Positions 20,061 to 31,589 are shown, counted from the stretch's first letter. The stretch is 34,211 nt of DNA from Priapulus caudatus (GCF_000485595.1 NW_014577166.1:241207-275417); one strand, 5' to 3'. Notes: generated by a model not told the origin, from the sequence alone. A program made the numbers and translations.

Positions 20061-21700
20061 CACGGCCCAGCATAAAACGGGAGGAGCACCGATAACGAAC
20101 TAAGTCCATCTCCAAACGATAATACCATTAACCCCCCGCGCCAAGCTGCACATTCTAAGACGCTGTGGGATAATTTGAGTCTGGTCATACCCACTGGCGA
20201 GGCCTAGATTTTGTGTTTATCTTAATGGAAAAAATTCGAATCCCTCATTGCTGGTATAACATTTTTTCCTAGTAATTATGGAGAGATATAAAAGAAGAAA
20301 AAACAAATGGCGTGATCAACAGTTTTAAGAAATAGCATATTCTGCCAGTAAACTGGTCGGCATCAACCAACCAGCTCGGGTAGTTGTGACCCAACTTCAT
20401 AAACGGATAAACGCCATTGATATTTAAAAGATAAACCACTCCCCCTACTGGGTTATTGGCCAGCGTCTTATAAGAGAATATTGATTTAATTCCCCTAATC
20501 AACTTTGTGAAATCAACGTTGGACTGGGGCCGCATTCAAAAGCACAATCCATCGAGTGTTCAAGTTGCAAGAGTGTGTTCGTAAACACGTGGTGTCGGGC
20601 TATTTATACTGGAATCAAATAGCCTAACTATGTTATATTGTAAATAGTGCTGCCCATACGCTGCTGATACGACTGTCATTAAGTCAAATCTGTTGATATC
20701 CAATACCAGATAACCAAGTGACTATGAAATGGGACGAACACTTGGCCGCTCTACTTTGGAAACCAACTCGTAAAAGTTTTCTTTAAATTTGTCGCGCCAC
20801 AGTTCGTTACGAACGCGACCTGACTGTCACATTATATAGACTTGGCGGTAAGCTGCCTATGTGGAAAAATAGAAGATTAAGGTGCTCCTGTTCGTGTGAA
20901 CATTTCCTCATCGCTTCTGATAAATACTAAGTCACGTATTCAACACCCAGCGCGGCATAGCAGTTTATTTGCGTCGCGTACCGAACGGTTGTTTTGGTTG
21001 CCAGTTTACGTAACGTTAACACGGTAACGTACACCGTCCAGTGAAGTATATCACTCTAAGTCTTGATTCAAGCATAAATAAACGATGTCTAAAAGCCCAC
21101 GCGAACTGCCTAAAAGGTGCAGCATAGGAATAGGATATTATGATCCGTATAGATAATGTTTGGGCAAAGTATACAGACATGTCGATGTTTGAATAAATAC
21201 TCAGATCCGACTTCTTTTTTACCTGATGGCTGTTCAAAGCACCACCTTGTTCGTTAGCAAGTTAAAGTCATTTTACGAACGAGCGCTACAACGGGAGATC
21301 AAATAGCAAACTAAATCCTAATGAATTTTTTTCGTATCTCTTGATTAATTTAGTAAGAAAAATTAAGTGCCCCTTCTCGTTGGTACGCTCCTGAATTGAA
21401 AGTTTTTTCCTCGAATTTGATATCTAAAAATAAAGTTTGTCATCGCGCACACGGCACGACGAGCACAAATATTCTTCGTGTCCCGTAATTACGAACAGAA
21501 ACTATAATTCATGAAAATATGTAAATTGTACTTGCATTAATCGACAAAAATAAACATTCTTTACGGAGGATCCTTATAATCAAATATACACGTAATTCAT
21601 CGAAATTCAATTCAAAACGAAGCTGTACCGAAGTCTAATATCTCGTATTATATCAGCGTCCTTGTTCGAACAATGACCACGTCACACATAGGCTTCCTCC
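20061..21700. other. Intergenic, nothing recognised
   Basis: Moderately AT-rich. One frame on - (20269-20535, 88 codons from ATG) has balanced composition, but I recognise no family. No repeats stand out. Confidence 0.4.
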
Positions 21701-21714
21701 AAGCGTAACGTGTC

Positions 21715-22062
21715 TCGGTGCAATACATGTGTTGGGTGTGGTGTGTGTTTTGACATACATACTGTCCAGTCCATAACAAGGTTGCATACACTTGGGGGGG
21801 TGGTGTTTGGTGTCGCGTGTTGTGTGTGGTAGTGTGGTGCTGTCACGGTGTGTGTTCGTGGTGTGCTGGTAGTGACTGGTGTGGGTGTGTGTGTGTGTCG
21901 TGTTGATATATCATTTGCCAACATGGGGTGTCGTTCCTCATACATGTGCTAACCATAACTTAGCAATTGGATCTAACTAGTGGCTAAACATTTGTAAACC
22001 ATGTACTAAGTGTTCGTATTATGGTGTGTGTGTGTGGTGTGGTGTGTGGGTGGTGGTGCCTC
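21715..22062. repeat. TG/GGTGTG-rich low-complexity DNA
   Basis: Runs such as GTGGTGTGTGTTT and GGTGTGGGTGTGTGTG occur at 21725-21900 and again at 22022-22060, separated by ordinary sequence. The open frames here are products of the repeat. Confidence 0.75.
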
Positions 22063-23169
22063 CTTTGAAAATGAACGTATCCCCATCCCAGCAGATTGTG
22101 TGTATCCTGTATCATTCGAATCGTCACTCTTTGTTTTTTCCACGTTCTATCCAAATCAATCCTACAAAGGAGCCCTGTTCTATGATGGAGTTATCTTATT
22201 GCAATAAGTACCTATTTTTTGCACAATTATATGGACACACTGCTGCGCATAGAGTGCAAAGAACAGGATTCTGTTTTAGCGTCGATTCGCCAAATATGTG
22301 TCCAAGTTACGTACACGACAAATTGCAAAATTTACACCTTATTCAAGCTGAAAGCTCATGGCATTCCTCAAGTCATCCCTTTTTTTTAATTAGCCACTTA
22401 GTATTTAATTCTGCGAATATTAAAGCCACTTGTAATGGCTCAAAGTGATTCTTAGATGTGAAAAAAAAACATTCTATTCCATATGTCGCCTGGGTCGTTC
22501 ACACGGTTCCATCTTTTGAGGCTCAGCATAAAATGATTCCACAAAGTTCTGAATGCTGCAAACTTGGAGTAAACCTTAATACAAACATAATGGATAAAAA
22601 ACAATTCAAGGCAACTCTGTAATTGCACTATACAGCATTGATTGTCCGAAGATCACTAGCTTAATGACAGCCATGTCTATGAACACAACAAAAGTAGAAC
22701 GCAATTTTCGACACCATAATTTTCCCTGGCAAAACGCTTGGTCCAATGATTCTGCACTACAGATGACCTAAAAAAGGTCTTAATGTTTATTGCTTAAAAA
22801 AACATGTGCAGATAGTGAATACTGACCCAATTCGATTGAAAAATACATGTTCATTCTGTCATACGCCTGCTGGGACCAACATTACTCGAAAATTATCGAC
22901 CGCATATATATAATAAATAATAATAGATATATATACAATATATACTATAATATATGTGCATATGCAATATCATCATAAGCGCCTCTTAGAACTAGACACA
23001 TAAGCTTAAATCAATAATGATAATGATTGTAGAAAAATCGATTATGCCAAATCTGAGCAAGACAACCATGCATCTCTAGCAGGCTTGCTAATAGCTTAAC
23101 AATAATGCGATGGCACGGTAGAAAACAACTTAGTCAACCGATAAATGTGGAAAAGGTATATAGTATTAC
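22063..23169. other. Downstream flank or intron of INPP1, no exon recognised
   Basis: This is where the rest of the minus-strand INPP1 gene should begin. I looked on - for the expected WG.. segment and for the WDSC..HA..L...GG motif and did not find them. A 140-codon frame on + (22026-22448) has no recognised homology. An AT-rich TATA run is at 22900-22955. Confidence 0.4.
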
Positions 23170-24753
23170 CTGTCATCTTCGGCAGACAACTTATGGAAAG
23201 GCTGGTTGATTACACCTAGAACTGGCACACCAGTTGCCCAGTCAAAGACGCCAATGAGCACAGTGACACACTGCAGCCCAACTGGGTGAATGCCATTCAC
23301 TGCTTTTACTCCACAGTCACCACTGATGTACTCTGCAGTTGAATCTATAGTACAATAATATTCTGACATAAACATTCAACTCACAATTCAAGTGGTAATT
23401 ACATGGTCTTTTTAACCTTTAACGGTACTGTAGGGTTAAAATTCAATTTTCTCACTTCCAATAAATGACACAAATGCTGTAGCTAGTGCACATCTCAACA
23501 ACTGCTTGGTCTGAATGTGGTCACTAAGCACTGCAGTCAAATAACTTGATATATTAATTACGAAATTACAAAGTTTTACTTCACAATGATTGTTGCTTAC
23601 CTATTGGATCTATCCACACTCCAAGATCTTTTAACGGCAGCTGAATTGTTACATTATTTAGATCCACTTTCATCCTGACCTCTTTGTGTACGGCTACTGC
23701 TAATAAGCAAGCCGCCTCCATGTTACCATCAAGAACCTACACAATGAGATTAAATTACTCATTTTAGGTGAATAAGAATATTTAGTTTTTAGTTTTCGAA
23801 GTGTAAATAATAAGTATAGTGTATTTTGCAGCTTATAGAATGCATTTTCTTCAGAAAATGTCTCCAAAAACTACCTTGCACCTTATAAGCTAAAGGTCGT
23901 TGCAGCAGAAATCATAGCCAAGCTTTTTTAGCTACAATATGGTACATTATACCCCTGCGGAATAATCTATAGCATATATATACTAACCAATGCTGGCAGT
24001 GAGAAGGGCTTATGAAATACCAAGCACTTCAGGGGTGAAACTCGAAAACGACAAAGGTGTACATACAGCCTTATTTATGGTGAACATATACCTGGGGGAG
24101 CAGGGGCTACTATGCAGCCAAACCTTTTTTCAGATTATTACTTTCTAAATTTGGGTTGCATGTTATAAGCTCCTACAAGTATTTAAGAATTGACTTATTG
24201 CCACAGCAGTCATCACACAAACCTTAGCTAAGAGTTCACACGTTTCCTCTTCTGTGTTCTTAACATCTACTCTAATAGTCTCGCCCTTGGTGTTGGTGAA
24301 TTTATTGCTCTCCTCTCCAAATATCCGTTCTGCGATGTCTGGAAACTAAAACACGAATAATGTGGTAACTGGATCCGGTGGAATAACACATATTGCTTTG
24401 CATTTTACAGTTTGGAACAAGACTTTAAGCTGCACGAAGTTGCTAACCTATGAACTCTGCCAGCCTAACGACTTGTAAAGTGTACAAAAGACTAATATAA
24501 AAAAGTTCTATAGAAAAAGTAATTTGATATTTCTCATGGGCACATATACCTTTCTTCCAATATCATGCTTGACAGTTTCCTGAATCAACACGTCTCCTAG
24601 TGTTTTGAAGTCCTGGAGAAACCTCTTATTCTTCTGATTTCCTGTCTTCTCCTGCACTAGCAGCTCAAAGAGAGCTCGCTCCTGGCGGCACTGCCGCGCG
24701 ATGTTAGCCGCCTTTTCAGAGACGTTAATCAGAGCTTCTAAAAATTCCCGCAT
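23170..24753 (-). CDS. INPP1: Inositol polyphosphate 1-phosphatase (INPP1), first four coding exons, 3' incomplete
   Basis: INPP1 is a Mg2+-dependent, lithium-sensitive cytosolic enzyme that removes the 1-phosphate from Ins(1,4)P2 and Ins(1,3,4)P3. Exons on -: 24753-24550, 24345-24223, 23736-23601 and 23344-23170; all borders are GT..AG and phases agree (0, 0, 1), giving 212 codons plus two bases. Exon 1 reads MREFLEALINVSEKAANIAR and, like human INPP1, has VSEKAANIAR and DFKTLGDVLIQE with Asp54. Exon 2 carries FGEES with Glu79. WIDPIDST (Asp152, Asp155, Thr157) is the first metal-binding motif of the lithium-sensitive phosphatase family, split by the third intron. Exon 4 has HPVGLQCVTVLIGV and TGVPVLGVINQPF. 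The start follows an acceptor at 24766-24768, so the 5' UTR has a further exon upstream. Human INPP1 is about 399 residues; the second half, with WD..GG, was not found. Confidence 0.93.
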
Positions 24754-24765
24754 GTTGCTCGAGAT

Positions 24766-25124
24766 CTGCATCAAACAAAAAACACGTGTGATTATCAATT
24801 ACTTTTACATTTATTATCATTGTGATTACTGGTTAGTGTGAGAGGGTGAGCATTTCTGTAAAAATTTACATCAGTCTGCACGCAGACTTCCATGTCTGGG
24901 TGTTGAATAAGCAATGGGGCATGCACATGATTCTATTAAACCAAATTCTATCAGAAATATAACAAATAATCAAGACCTCTGGTGACTGGAAATGTATTGT
25001 CTGGTGTGTAATAAAGAAAGAGTTCCACAAATTTCACATCTTCCTGTGATCTTTTCTGTAGAAATCTGCAAAGGTTCCTGTTTCATGTATTGGAGCCAGC
25101 TGGTTAGTCTACATAAGACACGGG
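24766..25124. other. Upstream intron of INPP1, nothing further recognised
   Basis: Begins with the INPP1 acceptor (CTGCAT on +, 24766 onward, the reverse complement of ATGCAG), so it is inside an intron in the 5' UTR. No exon or repeat is evident up to the direct repeat at 25125. Confidence 0.5.
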
Positions 25125-25536
25125 ACCACTATTAACTCACTACCGGTTCATTACCTTGTTAGGTTAGAGGATGTGACCCGTCATCGGCCGACCAATCGGA
25201 GGGCCCGCAGCTCGTGCACTAAAGCTGACGCGATGTTTTGTGGTTGCATTATTTAAGCTGGCTATCGTGTGTGGCAATGACATGCACATGGAGATGGGTG
25301 GATGGTTACTGGTAATTTAAAACGAATTCTTTCAATGTATGGCCCTATTCGACTGCACGACTGTTTTCCAGGCACAAATGTGGTGTCGGTTACTAAATTC
25401 GCGACATTTATTAAAAACGCTGGACAGCATGTCATAACTCTCATGGTGCACAGCTGAAATACATGGCTACCTAGCTTTAATATTGTCACTCGGCCGAAAA
25501 CGGTCGAAATACTATTTTTCAGCTCCTGAAATTCAA
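25125..25536. repeat. ~412-bp direct repeat, copy A
   Basis: From ACCACTATTAACTCACTACC to CAGCTCCTGAAATTCAA. Matches 27065-27479 almost base for base, for example ATGTGACCCGTCATCGGCCG here against ATGTGACGCGTCATCGGCCG there. Similarity stops sharply at both ends. Confidence 0.9.
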
Positions 25537-26344
25537 CGAACGTCTACCAATAGCACTATGATGTGATAGCGCCACCTGGTGGACTATTCCCACATCCGCT
25601 TCAATTGCTCTAAAAAAATAACCGATTGCTTCCAAGTGCTGCTTTTGGCATAGCAGACAACAAGACATGTCGCGTTCGTTTAGCATCAAATTTGACAAAA
25701 TAGTCCTTTTATTTTCAGAAAAATATTCAATCCAATGCAAAATTTGACCAGTTTTTTATGTCCGATCATGTGGCATTCTAAATTACCGAGAAATTGTATT
25801 CGACGTGCAATTTTTTAAATTTTTTTTTATTGATCACATAGAATATCAGGTTTCGCATAGGCGAATGCAATTTTATTCAATGTAAATAATTCTATTCAAC
25901 TCTAGCAACTACTCGAACTATGCACCGACTTGGCATTCCGCAAAGCAGACGGGCACCGGAATGGCCTTGTAGCCGGGTGGGTGGGGTCGAAGAAATCGCC
26001 AAAACTCAAAAACCAAACAGCGAATTAAACCAAAATTTTGCACCCGTGTGCAGCGGTGTTTGTCGGAACGTATTTTATTGCGTTTGACAGATTCCGAGAA
26101 AAAAAAGTTTCTATACACATTCTTCGACGTTAGGCGGTGGACCGTGGTCCGAGACCACCAAAATCTCTCTCAGTCCAGTAAATTTAACAAGTTAAATGGA
26201 CCGTCGGTCCACCAGTTTTTTTCAGCCACTCTAGTTACAGTATTTAAATAATTTATCAAAGTATTTATGAGACTACTTACTGTACTAGATATACATAACA
26301 CTTTTTAAACTTTGTTTCATCGCTAACCAAACGTCACGTCCATT

Positions 26345-26458
26345 CTAATTTATGGCATAGACTGGTACTCGCTCCCACCTCTCGGTTTGCCACCTCTAGT
26401 CGCCCAACGAGCAATTAAGCCCAGAAGTGGGAGCAAGTACCAGTCTAATTTATGGCAT
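26345..26458. mobile_element. 86-bp hairpin insertion between 14-bp direct repeats
   Basis: CTAATTTATGGCAT occurs at 26345-26358 and 26445-26458. The 86 bp between begins AGACTGGTACTCGCTCCCAC and ends GTGGGAGCAAGTACCAGT; the arms are inverted repeats of 18 bp with one mismatch. The arrangement looks like a small hairpin-forming insert with a 14-bp target-site duplication. A segmental duplication is the alternative. Confidence 0.6.
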
Positions 26459-26597
26459 TGCGTGACTTTGCGTCGGGAAAAATGCGGTCCTAAAAGCAAA
26501 TTTATGGATCATTAATAATAATACGGCGTTCTGAACACGAGTATGTAATGAATTTGTAAATTGAATTGTATTGAATTGTATTTTGAATGCGACTATA

Positions 26598-26895
26598 TTT
26601 GATAGGTTTATCACTACTGTTATTATTGTAGTGTGTAGAAAGTATGTGATGTATATTTGATAGGTATTCTTACTGTTATCATAGCAGTGTGTAGAAGGAA
26701 TGTGTGATACATTTGATAGGTATTCTTACTGTTATCATAGCAGTGTGTAGAAGGAATGTGTGATACATGCTCACTGACGACTAACGCAGAGTTGTTTTTC
26801 TATTTTGCAGCTTTTATTGTAGTGTGTAGAAGGTATGTGCTGTATATTTGATAGGTATTACTACTGTTATCATAGCAGTGTGTAGGAGGTATTAT
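26598..26895. repeat. ~57-bp tandem array
   Basis: TTTGATAGG recurs at 26598, 26656, 26712 and 26847; copies share TACTGTTATCATAGCAGTGT and GTAGAAGG. The two central units are identical over most of their length. The array is interrupted by about 45 unrelated bases at 26769-26815. It lies between the two 412-bp direct repeats. Confidence 0.88.
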
Positions 26896-27064
26896 TATAG
26901 GTAAAATACAAAATGATATTACTGTTTTGTTCTTTATTGTCAAAAATGTCAAAATAATATTGGTCCAGTAAAATTTAGTCCGGTCCAGTAAATTTTGCTG
27001 GCTTGGTGGGCCGAAGGTCCAGTGTTTAGAAATTTCATTCGTGAAGACTGTATACAGGCCCGTG

Positions 27065-27479
27065 ACCACTATTAAATCACTACCGGTTCATTACCCTGAT
27101 AGGTTAGAGGATGTGACGCGTCATCGGCCGACCAATCGGAGGGCCTGCAGCTCGTGCACTAAAGCTCACGCGATGTTTTGTGGTTGCATTATTTAGGCTG
27201 GCTATCGTGTGTGGCAATGACATGCACATTGAGATGGGTGGATGGTTACTGGTAATTTAAAACAAATTCTTTCAATGTATGGCCCCTATCCGACTGCGCA
27301 AGTTTTTCAGGCACATTTGTGGTGTCGGTTACTAAATTCGCGATATATTTTTAAAACGCTGGACAACATATGTCATAACTCACATGGTGCACAGCTGAAG
27401 TACATGGCTACCTAGCTTTAATATCTAGCCACTCGGCCGAAAACGGGCGAAATACTATTTTTCAGCTCCTGAAATTCAA
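27065..27479. repeat. ~415-bp direct repeat, copy B
   Basis: Second copy of 25125-25536 in the same direction, with scattered substitutions and short indels (roughly one change in 15 to 20 bases by eye). The two copies flank 1.53 kb, a spacing that would suit long terminal repeats. However, the inner DNA holds no gag, protease or reverse transcriptase frame, and the copies lack clear TG...CA ends. Confidence 0.9.
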
Positions 27480-28310
27480 TTCTTAAGTATAGGAATTAAT
27501 GGAGGATTTAATAGTGGTCTGTTCTCATAACTGACCATAGGTGCCACCACCACTCCGGTGTTATCTGCCGGTAACAATGCGTAAAAATAGTGCTAACTAT
27601 TTCATCTCAACTACACGTAAAACACAAGTATATTACATATGTACCCAGTAAAGCTGGCATAACACATTTAGACATAACAATGCTCGCAGTGGGCTAATAG
27701 CACACTAGTCAAACAAAATACACGTCGGTAAGGTTATAATTTAACATTGGCCGAAAATCGGCGATGTACTGCATGAAGTTATGCATCTATAGGATTATTA
27801 ATACTAGCAGATAACATATATGTCATCAGTGCAAAGTACATGCATCAGTAATGTGATGCATACGGCGGTAATGTGCCACAAGCCTGCGAGTTAGCGTAAT
27901 TCATTTTTGCCTGATTTTATGTTTTCCCCTTGAAAGTTTGAATAGCCCGACCAGGCTGTGCGACGGATTGTCTATACATGGTCTATATGGTCTAAGGTCT
28001 ATACATGGTCTATACACGGTATTCTAACCCTAGCAATACCGTTTCTTGGAGCTAGCCCGTCCCAAACTAGACGAAACTGCATTCCTTCCACAGATACTGA
28101 CACTTTGTCACACGTTTAATACAAACCTTGATCTTAACCACTAAAAGTTACTTATGTCAAAATCTAGTAGTAATGCCAATGGCTAATGCTACTGGGAATG
28201 ATCACACCGTGACAACGAAGGAAGCAGTCATCGCGTGTCGTCGACACTATGCTTATATTATGTGATTTCCGGTAGCCCCGTAAACCGTGACCACAGGATA
28301 TTACGCAAAA
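27480..28310. other. Intergenic, possible promoter region near the right end
   Basis: A short tandem of GGTCTATACATGGTCTATA lies at 27980-28015. ATTTCCGGT at 28265-28273 is the reverse complement of an ETS-type ACCGGAAAT site, common in animal promoters, about 40 bp upstream of an ATG at 28312. No exon is recognised. Promoter activity is speculative. Confidence 0.3.
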
Positions 28311-28512
28311 CATGGAGACTGTTGTTGCCTTGTTTCTAAACAGTTTCTGTGCAAGTATTCCATCAAATTCGGATTGTGTCAGTCCGATTCACACTAACTA
28401 AGTGTGTTGATTATTTTGTGTCTTTCACATCATCTAGAAAAACACGTTAGTAGTAGTTGTTTGACTAAGGTAATAAAATTTTTTTGCGACAAAATATTCA
28501 ATATCGTTCCAG

Positions 28513-28609
28513 CAGGTGGCGGCAGATAAATTTTTATCGGATTTGTCTAAAACTTTGCGATCATATGGTAAACTGAAGAGTGTACGAGATAACTTAGAAA
28601 AGCTCAAAA
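28513..28609 (+). CDS. Candidate internal exon of an unidentified gene
   Basis: Bordered by TTCCAG on the left and a perfect GTAAGT donor on the right. The 97-nt frame starting CAGGTGGCGGCAG stays open through the exon and reads ADKFLSDLSKTLRS, then YGKLKSVRDNLEKLK, a charged, probably helical segment. Phase at the end is 1. I do not recognise the family. A possible first exon with ATG at 28312 (METVVALFLNSF) lies just upstream, but its best donor does not keep frame with this exon, and no later exon was found. It may be a real gene fragment, a 5' exon of a gene continuing right, or chance. Confidence 0.35.
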
Positions 28610-28867
28610 GTAAGTCATCAATTAAGTAAAACTAATCAGAGGGTTTACATGCTTGTTCGTTTTACAACTTAGCTGATAGTAATAAGTGACAATCACGCCA
28701 CAAGTACTTGTTTATCCGTAGAGTCCGAGTGTTCAGTGTTTCTGAGTTTGTGTAACTCGGCAGTGTCAGTCGGACTCGTAACTAACAGTAGGTACTACTA
28801 CTAGGTAGGCTAAGGGCTAACAGTCTTAGGCAGTGTGCGGGTAGTGTTAGTAACACTACCCCCCACC

Positions 28868-29290
28868 ACAGGCACCGTCTCAATAAAGAAAAATAGTGTT
28901 AAATAAACACGAAATGTATTTACTACCAAAGAGTCATGTTTCTTTACTCTCTTTCGCCGAAATTATTGCCGATAATTTCCTGTAAATGCTGTTCAAATGC
29001 TCCTCTGCGACACACACGCACTCCGCTGCACGTTTACACTTATATATATATATATAAATATATATACTATATTATACTCGGTCTATCTAATATATGTGTA
29101 AACGTGCAGCGCTGTGCGTGCGGTGTACGTGTGTGTTGAAGAGCAGCATTTGAACAGCATTTACAGGAAATTATCGGCAATAATAGCAAATAGGTGAAAG
29201 AGAGTAGAGAAACATAAGACTTTGGTAGTAAATACATTTCGTGTTTATTTAGCATTATTTTTCTTTATTGAGACGCTTCAAGTGCCTGTA
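28868..29290. mobile_element. Foldback element with ~180-bp inverted arms
   Basis: The left arm (28868-29039) and right arm (about 29096-29290) are reverse complements. Examples are ACAGGCAC against GTGCCTGT at the tips, CGAAATGTATTTACTACC against GGTAGTAAATACATTTCG, and CTGCACGTTTACAC against GTGTAAACGTGCAG near the centre. The middle is about 55 bp of TA-rich DNA. There is no transposase. Small open frames at 28936-29139 (+) and 29067-29255 (-) are mirror images of one another. Confidence 0.82.
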
Positions 29291-30322
29291 ACACGCACAC
29301 CGTCTAAAAAACGGTAATACATCGAATAACCTGTGTATTGGCGTTAGGCTCTCAGCCTGGATTAACTAGTGTAGTAGACTGGTACCTGCAGCGCTTTCGA
29401 CGCGGTTACTGTCAATGACAGTGTCTAAAACTGTCTATGCATACTACTTATTAATATTACTAGTATTGGCAGTATTGCTAGTTTGTATAAAACACTTAAA
29501 CAGTTTCACGTTTAACACTTGCAGCGTTATTTGTTATGATTGATTGTTGAAAAGCAGCACAGCCATAGGTGCCTGTACTTGTAGTGTACTACTTGTGTTA
29601 CTAATGCACATGTCTAAAAACTATATATCAGTGCACATTGTGAATAAATTTTGTTTAAAGGGATTTATTACTATAGGTTCTCTTGATATTTTCAGATAAA
29701 ATAGGTTAAAATTACGCTACATAAAAAGTTTTATGCGTCAATATTTATTTTTTATTTTTTATAAAACCGACGGCTATACCATTGCTTACAGTGACGGTGG
29801 CGCCACGAAGTGCACTCACTGAAAAAGTTGTGCAAAGCAACGTTTCGGCTGCAGGCTACAGAGAGAGGGTGTTTCTTATTTTTTTATTTGAGAGCAGAAG
29901 TATTGCAATATCTTATAAATGACACTTAGTTTCAGTTATAATATGGACGAATTTGTCCTAAAATAAATATCGTTTGGTTAAATAGCATTCAGGTATAAAT
30001 ATAATTGCACTTTTGTGATTGGCCCTCAGTCTGTAACATGCAAAATAAATTAGCAAATGCGCAACTTTTTTAGGGTGGCAGCATAATCGCGGGTGTCATG
30101 TCAGTGCCCAAAAATGAAGATTATGAAATTCAACGTTGTTTAACTTGTTTTATGACAAACGTGAATGAGTAATTATAGAAATTTGGAGGTATGCGCTATT
30201 ATTTATTCATAATTTACTGTTGTCATTATACTCTAAAACTCTAGGGGAAAGTATCTCCCTTTAATTTTACCTCGTAAACCTCGTAAATAATAGTCTTCAA
30301 AGTTCAAGGGACTATATCGAAG
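29291..30322. other. Intergenic, nothing recognised
   Basis: AT-rich DNA with no open frame of note, no repeats found and no convincing splice-bordered exon. Confidence 0.5.
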
Positions 30323-30430
30323 ATGGAGAGACAATTTGATCAAATCGACATATCAACATTGCGGATCGAAATAGAAAAAGCCACAAATTTGCTTTATTTA
30401 AAACGAAGGGAGAGTTTCAATACGGAATAA
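30323..30430 (+). other. Small open frame of 35 codons, uncertain
   Basis: ATG at 30323, TAA at 30428-30430; reads MERQFDQIDISTLRIEIEKA and continues as a charged helix-like segment ending NTE. Composition resembles protein more than its surroundings, but no family, splice support or neighbouring exon was found. Could be a gene fragment or chance. Confidence 0.2.
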
Positions 30431-30669
30431 CAGAAACAAAGAAGCTAAATTTAAAAGGATCTTTAGAAGATGGCGCATGCCGAAAGCAGTGATCACACTC
30501 AGATGATCGAGTGCAATGAACAGGCTTCATTTGTCTAATACATACTGAGAACATGGCTAGGAAGCTGACTGCATTCTTGTGCAGCGCTTCTCGCATGGTC
30601 GTATGGTGCTGGCAATGCTAGACACCTGTGCTGCCTTCTCCTATTGGTGAACAGGGTGCGAAATTAACG

Positions 30670-31007
30670 CAAGTTCGGAGTCAAATACTCCCATATTTAC
30701 TGTCGGACTCCCTGATTTGACATATGCAGGAGTCCGTGTCACTCCCTGAAAATTCTACTATATACTAAGTTACTAGTTTGTTCCAGAGCATGACCTCGTG
30801 GAATTACCGTATTTTTTCAGCAAACGTTCAAAGAAAATTTGGCAGACGTGCAACCACATGAATCTTCAAAATAAGCACATGCGTTATTGTTAATATCTTT
30901 AGTTTTAAACTTCAGACTGCGGACTCCCTTATTTTGCTGCGTACTCCCTCTTTTTGAGAGCAGGGAGTCTGTTGGACTCCCTTGTAACAGACTCCCTTGT
31001 TCAAAAG
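30670..31007. repeat. Cluster of GGACTCCCT-like motifs
   Basis: GACTCCCT or its reverse (AGGGAGTC) and close variants occur about eight times (near 30702, 30730, 30747, 30923, 30942, 30962, 30974, 30989). Spacing is irregular, some close pairs in opposite directions, so short hairpins such as CAGGGAGTCTG/CAGACTCCCTTG are possible. Confidence 0.55.
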
Positions 31008-31589
31008 TTAATTTCAACCCCTGGGTGAATGTTTGTCAGTGGTCGCTTGTTCAACAATGTGACAAAATGACGGCAAAATTGGAGATGCTTGTTGCAATAA
31101 CGGTGAAAAAAAATTAGATGACAGTATCATGTAAATATGTAAATATAAACATATATCTAGTGTACATATGTCTATATACATACGTAATATATCTAGTGAG
31201 TAGAGATATTTTGAGAAAAAAACTGAATACTTAAGGTGACAAGAACTATGACTATATCAGTAAAAATGTTCCATATATTTCCCATGTCACAGTGTGTTCC
31301 AGTTTCTGTTTGGAATTGGAAATGTGAAAAATATGTTGTGCCTGCAAAATTTGGTGTCTTACTAGTACCTTTGCATACTTTATTGGTTTACATTTTATGA
31401 GCATGACGTCACAACAGGGCACTGAATGCATTATCTTTAAACATGAGTTCAACCCTTAAATTTTAAACTTTTTAATGATAAATGTCAGCAAACATTTTAC
31501 CTATCAAACAAATCCTGTATAGGAATTTATAGAATGTTTTTCTGAAATTTCCAGGTGAAAAATTATTAATACTGAATGTGTATATCCTA

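Noticed and set aside
25918-26251. Overlapping frames on both strands between the direct repeats
   Set aside because: No recognised retroelement or other domain; composition gives no support.
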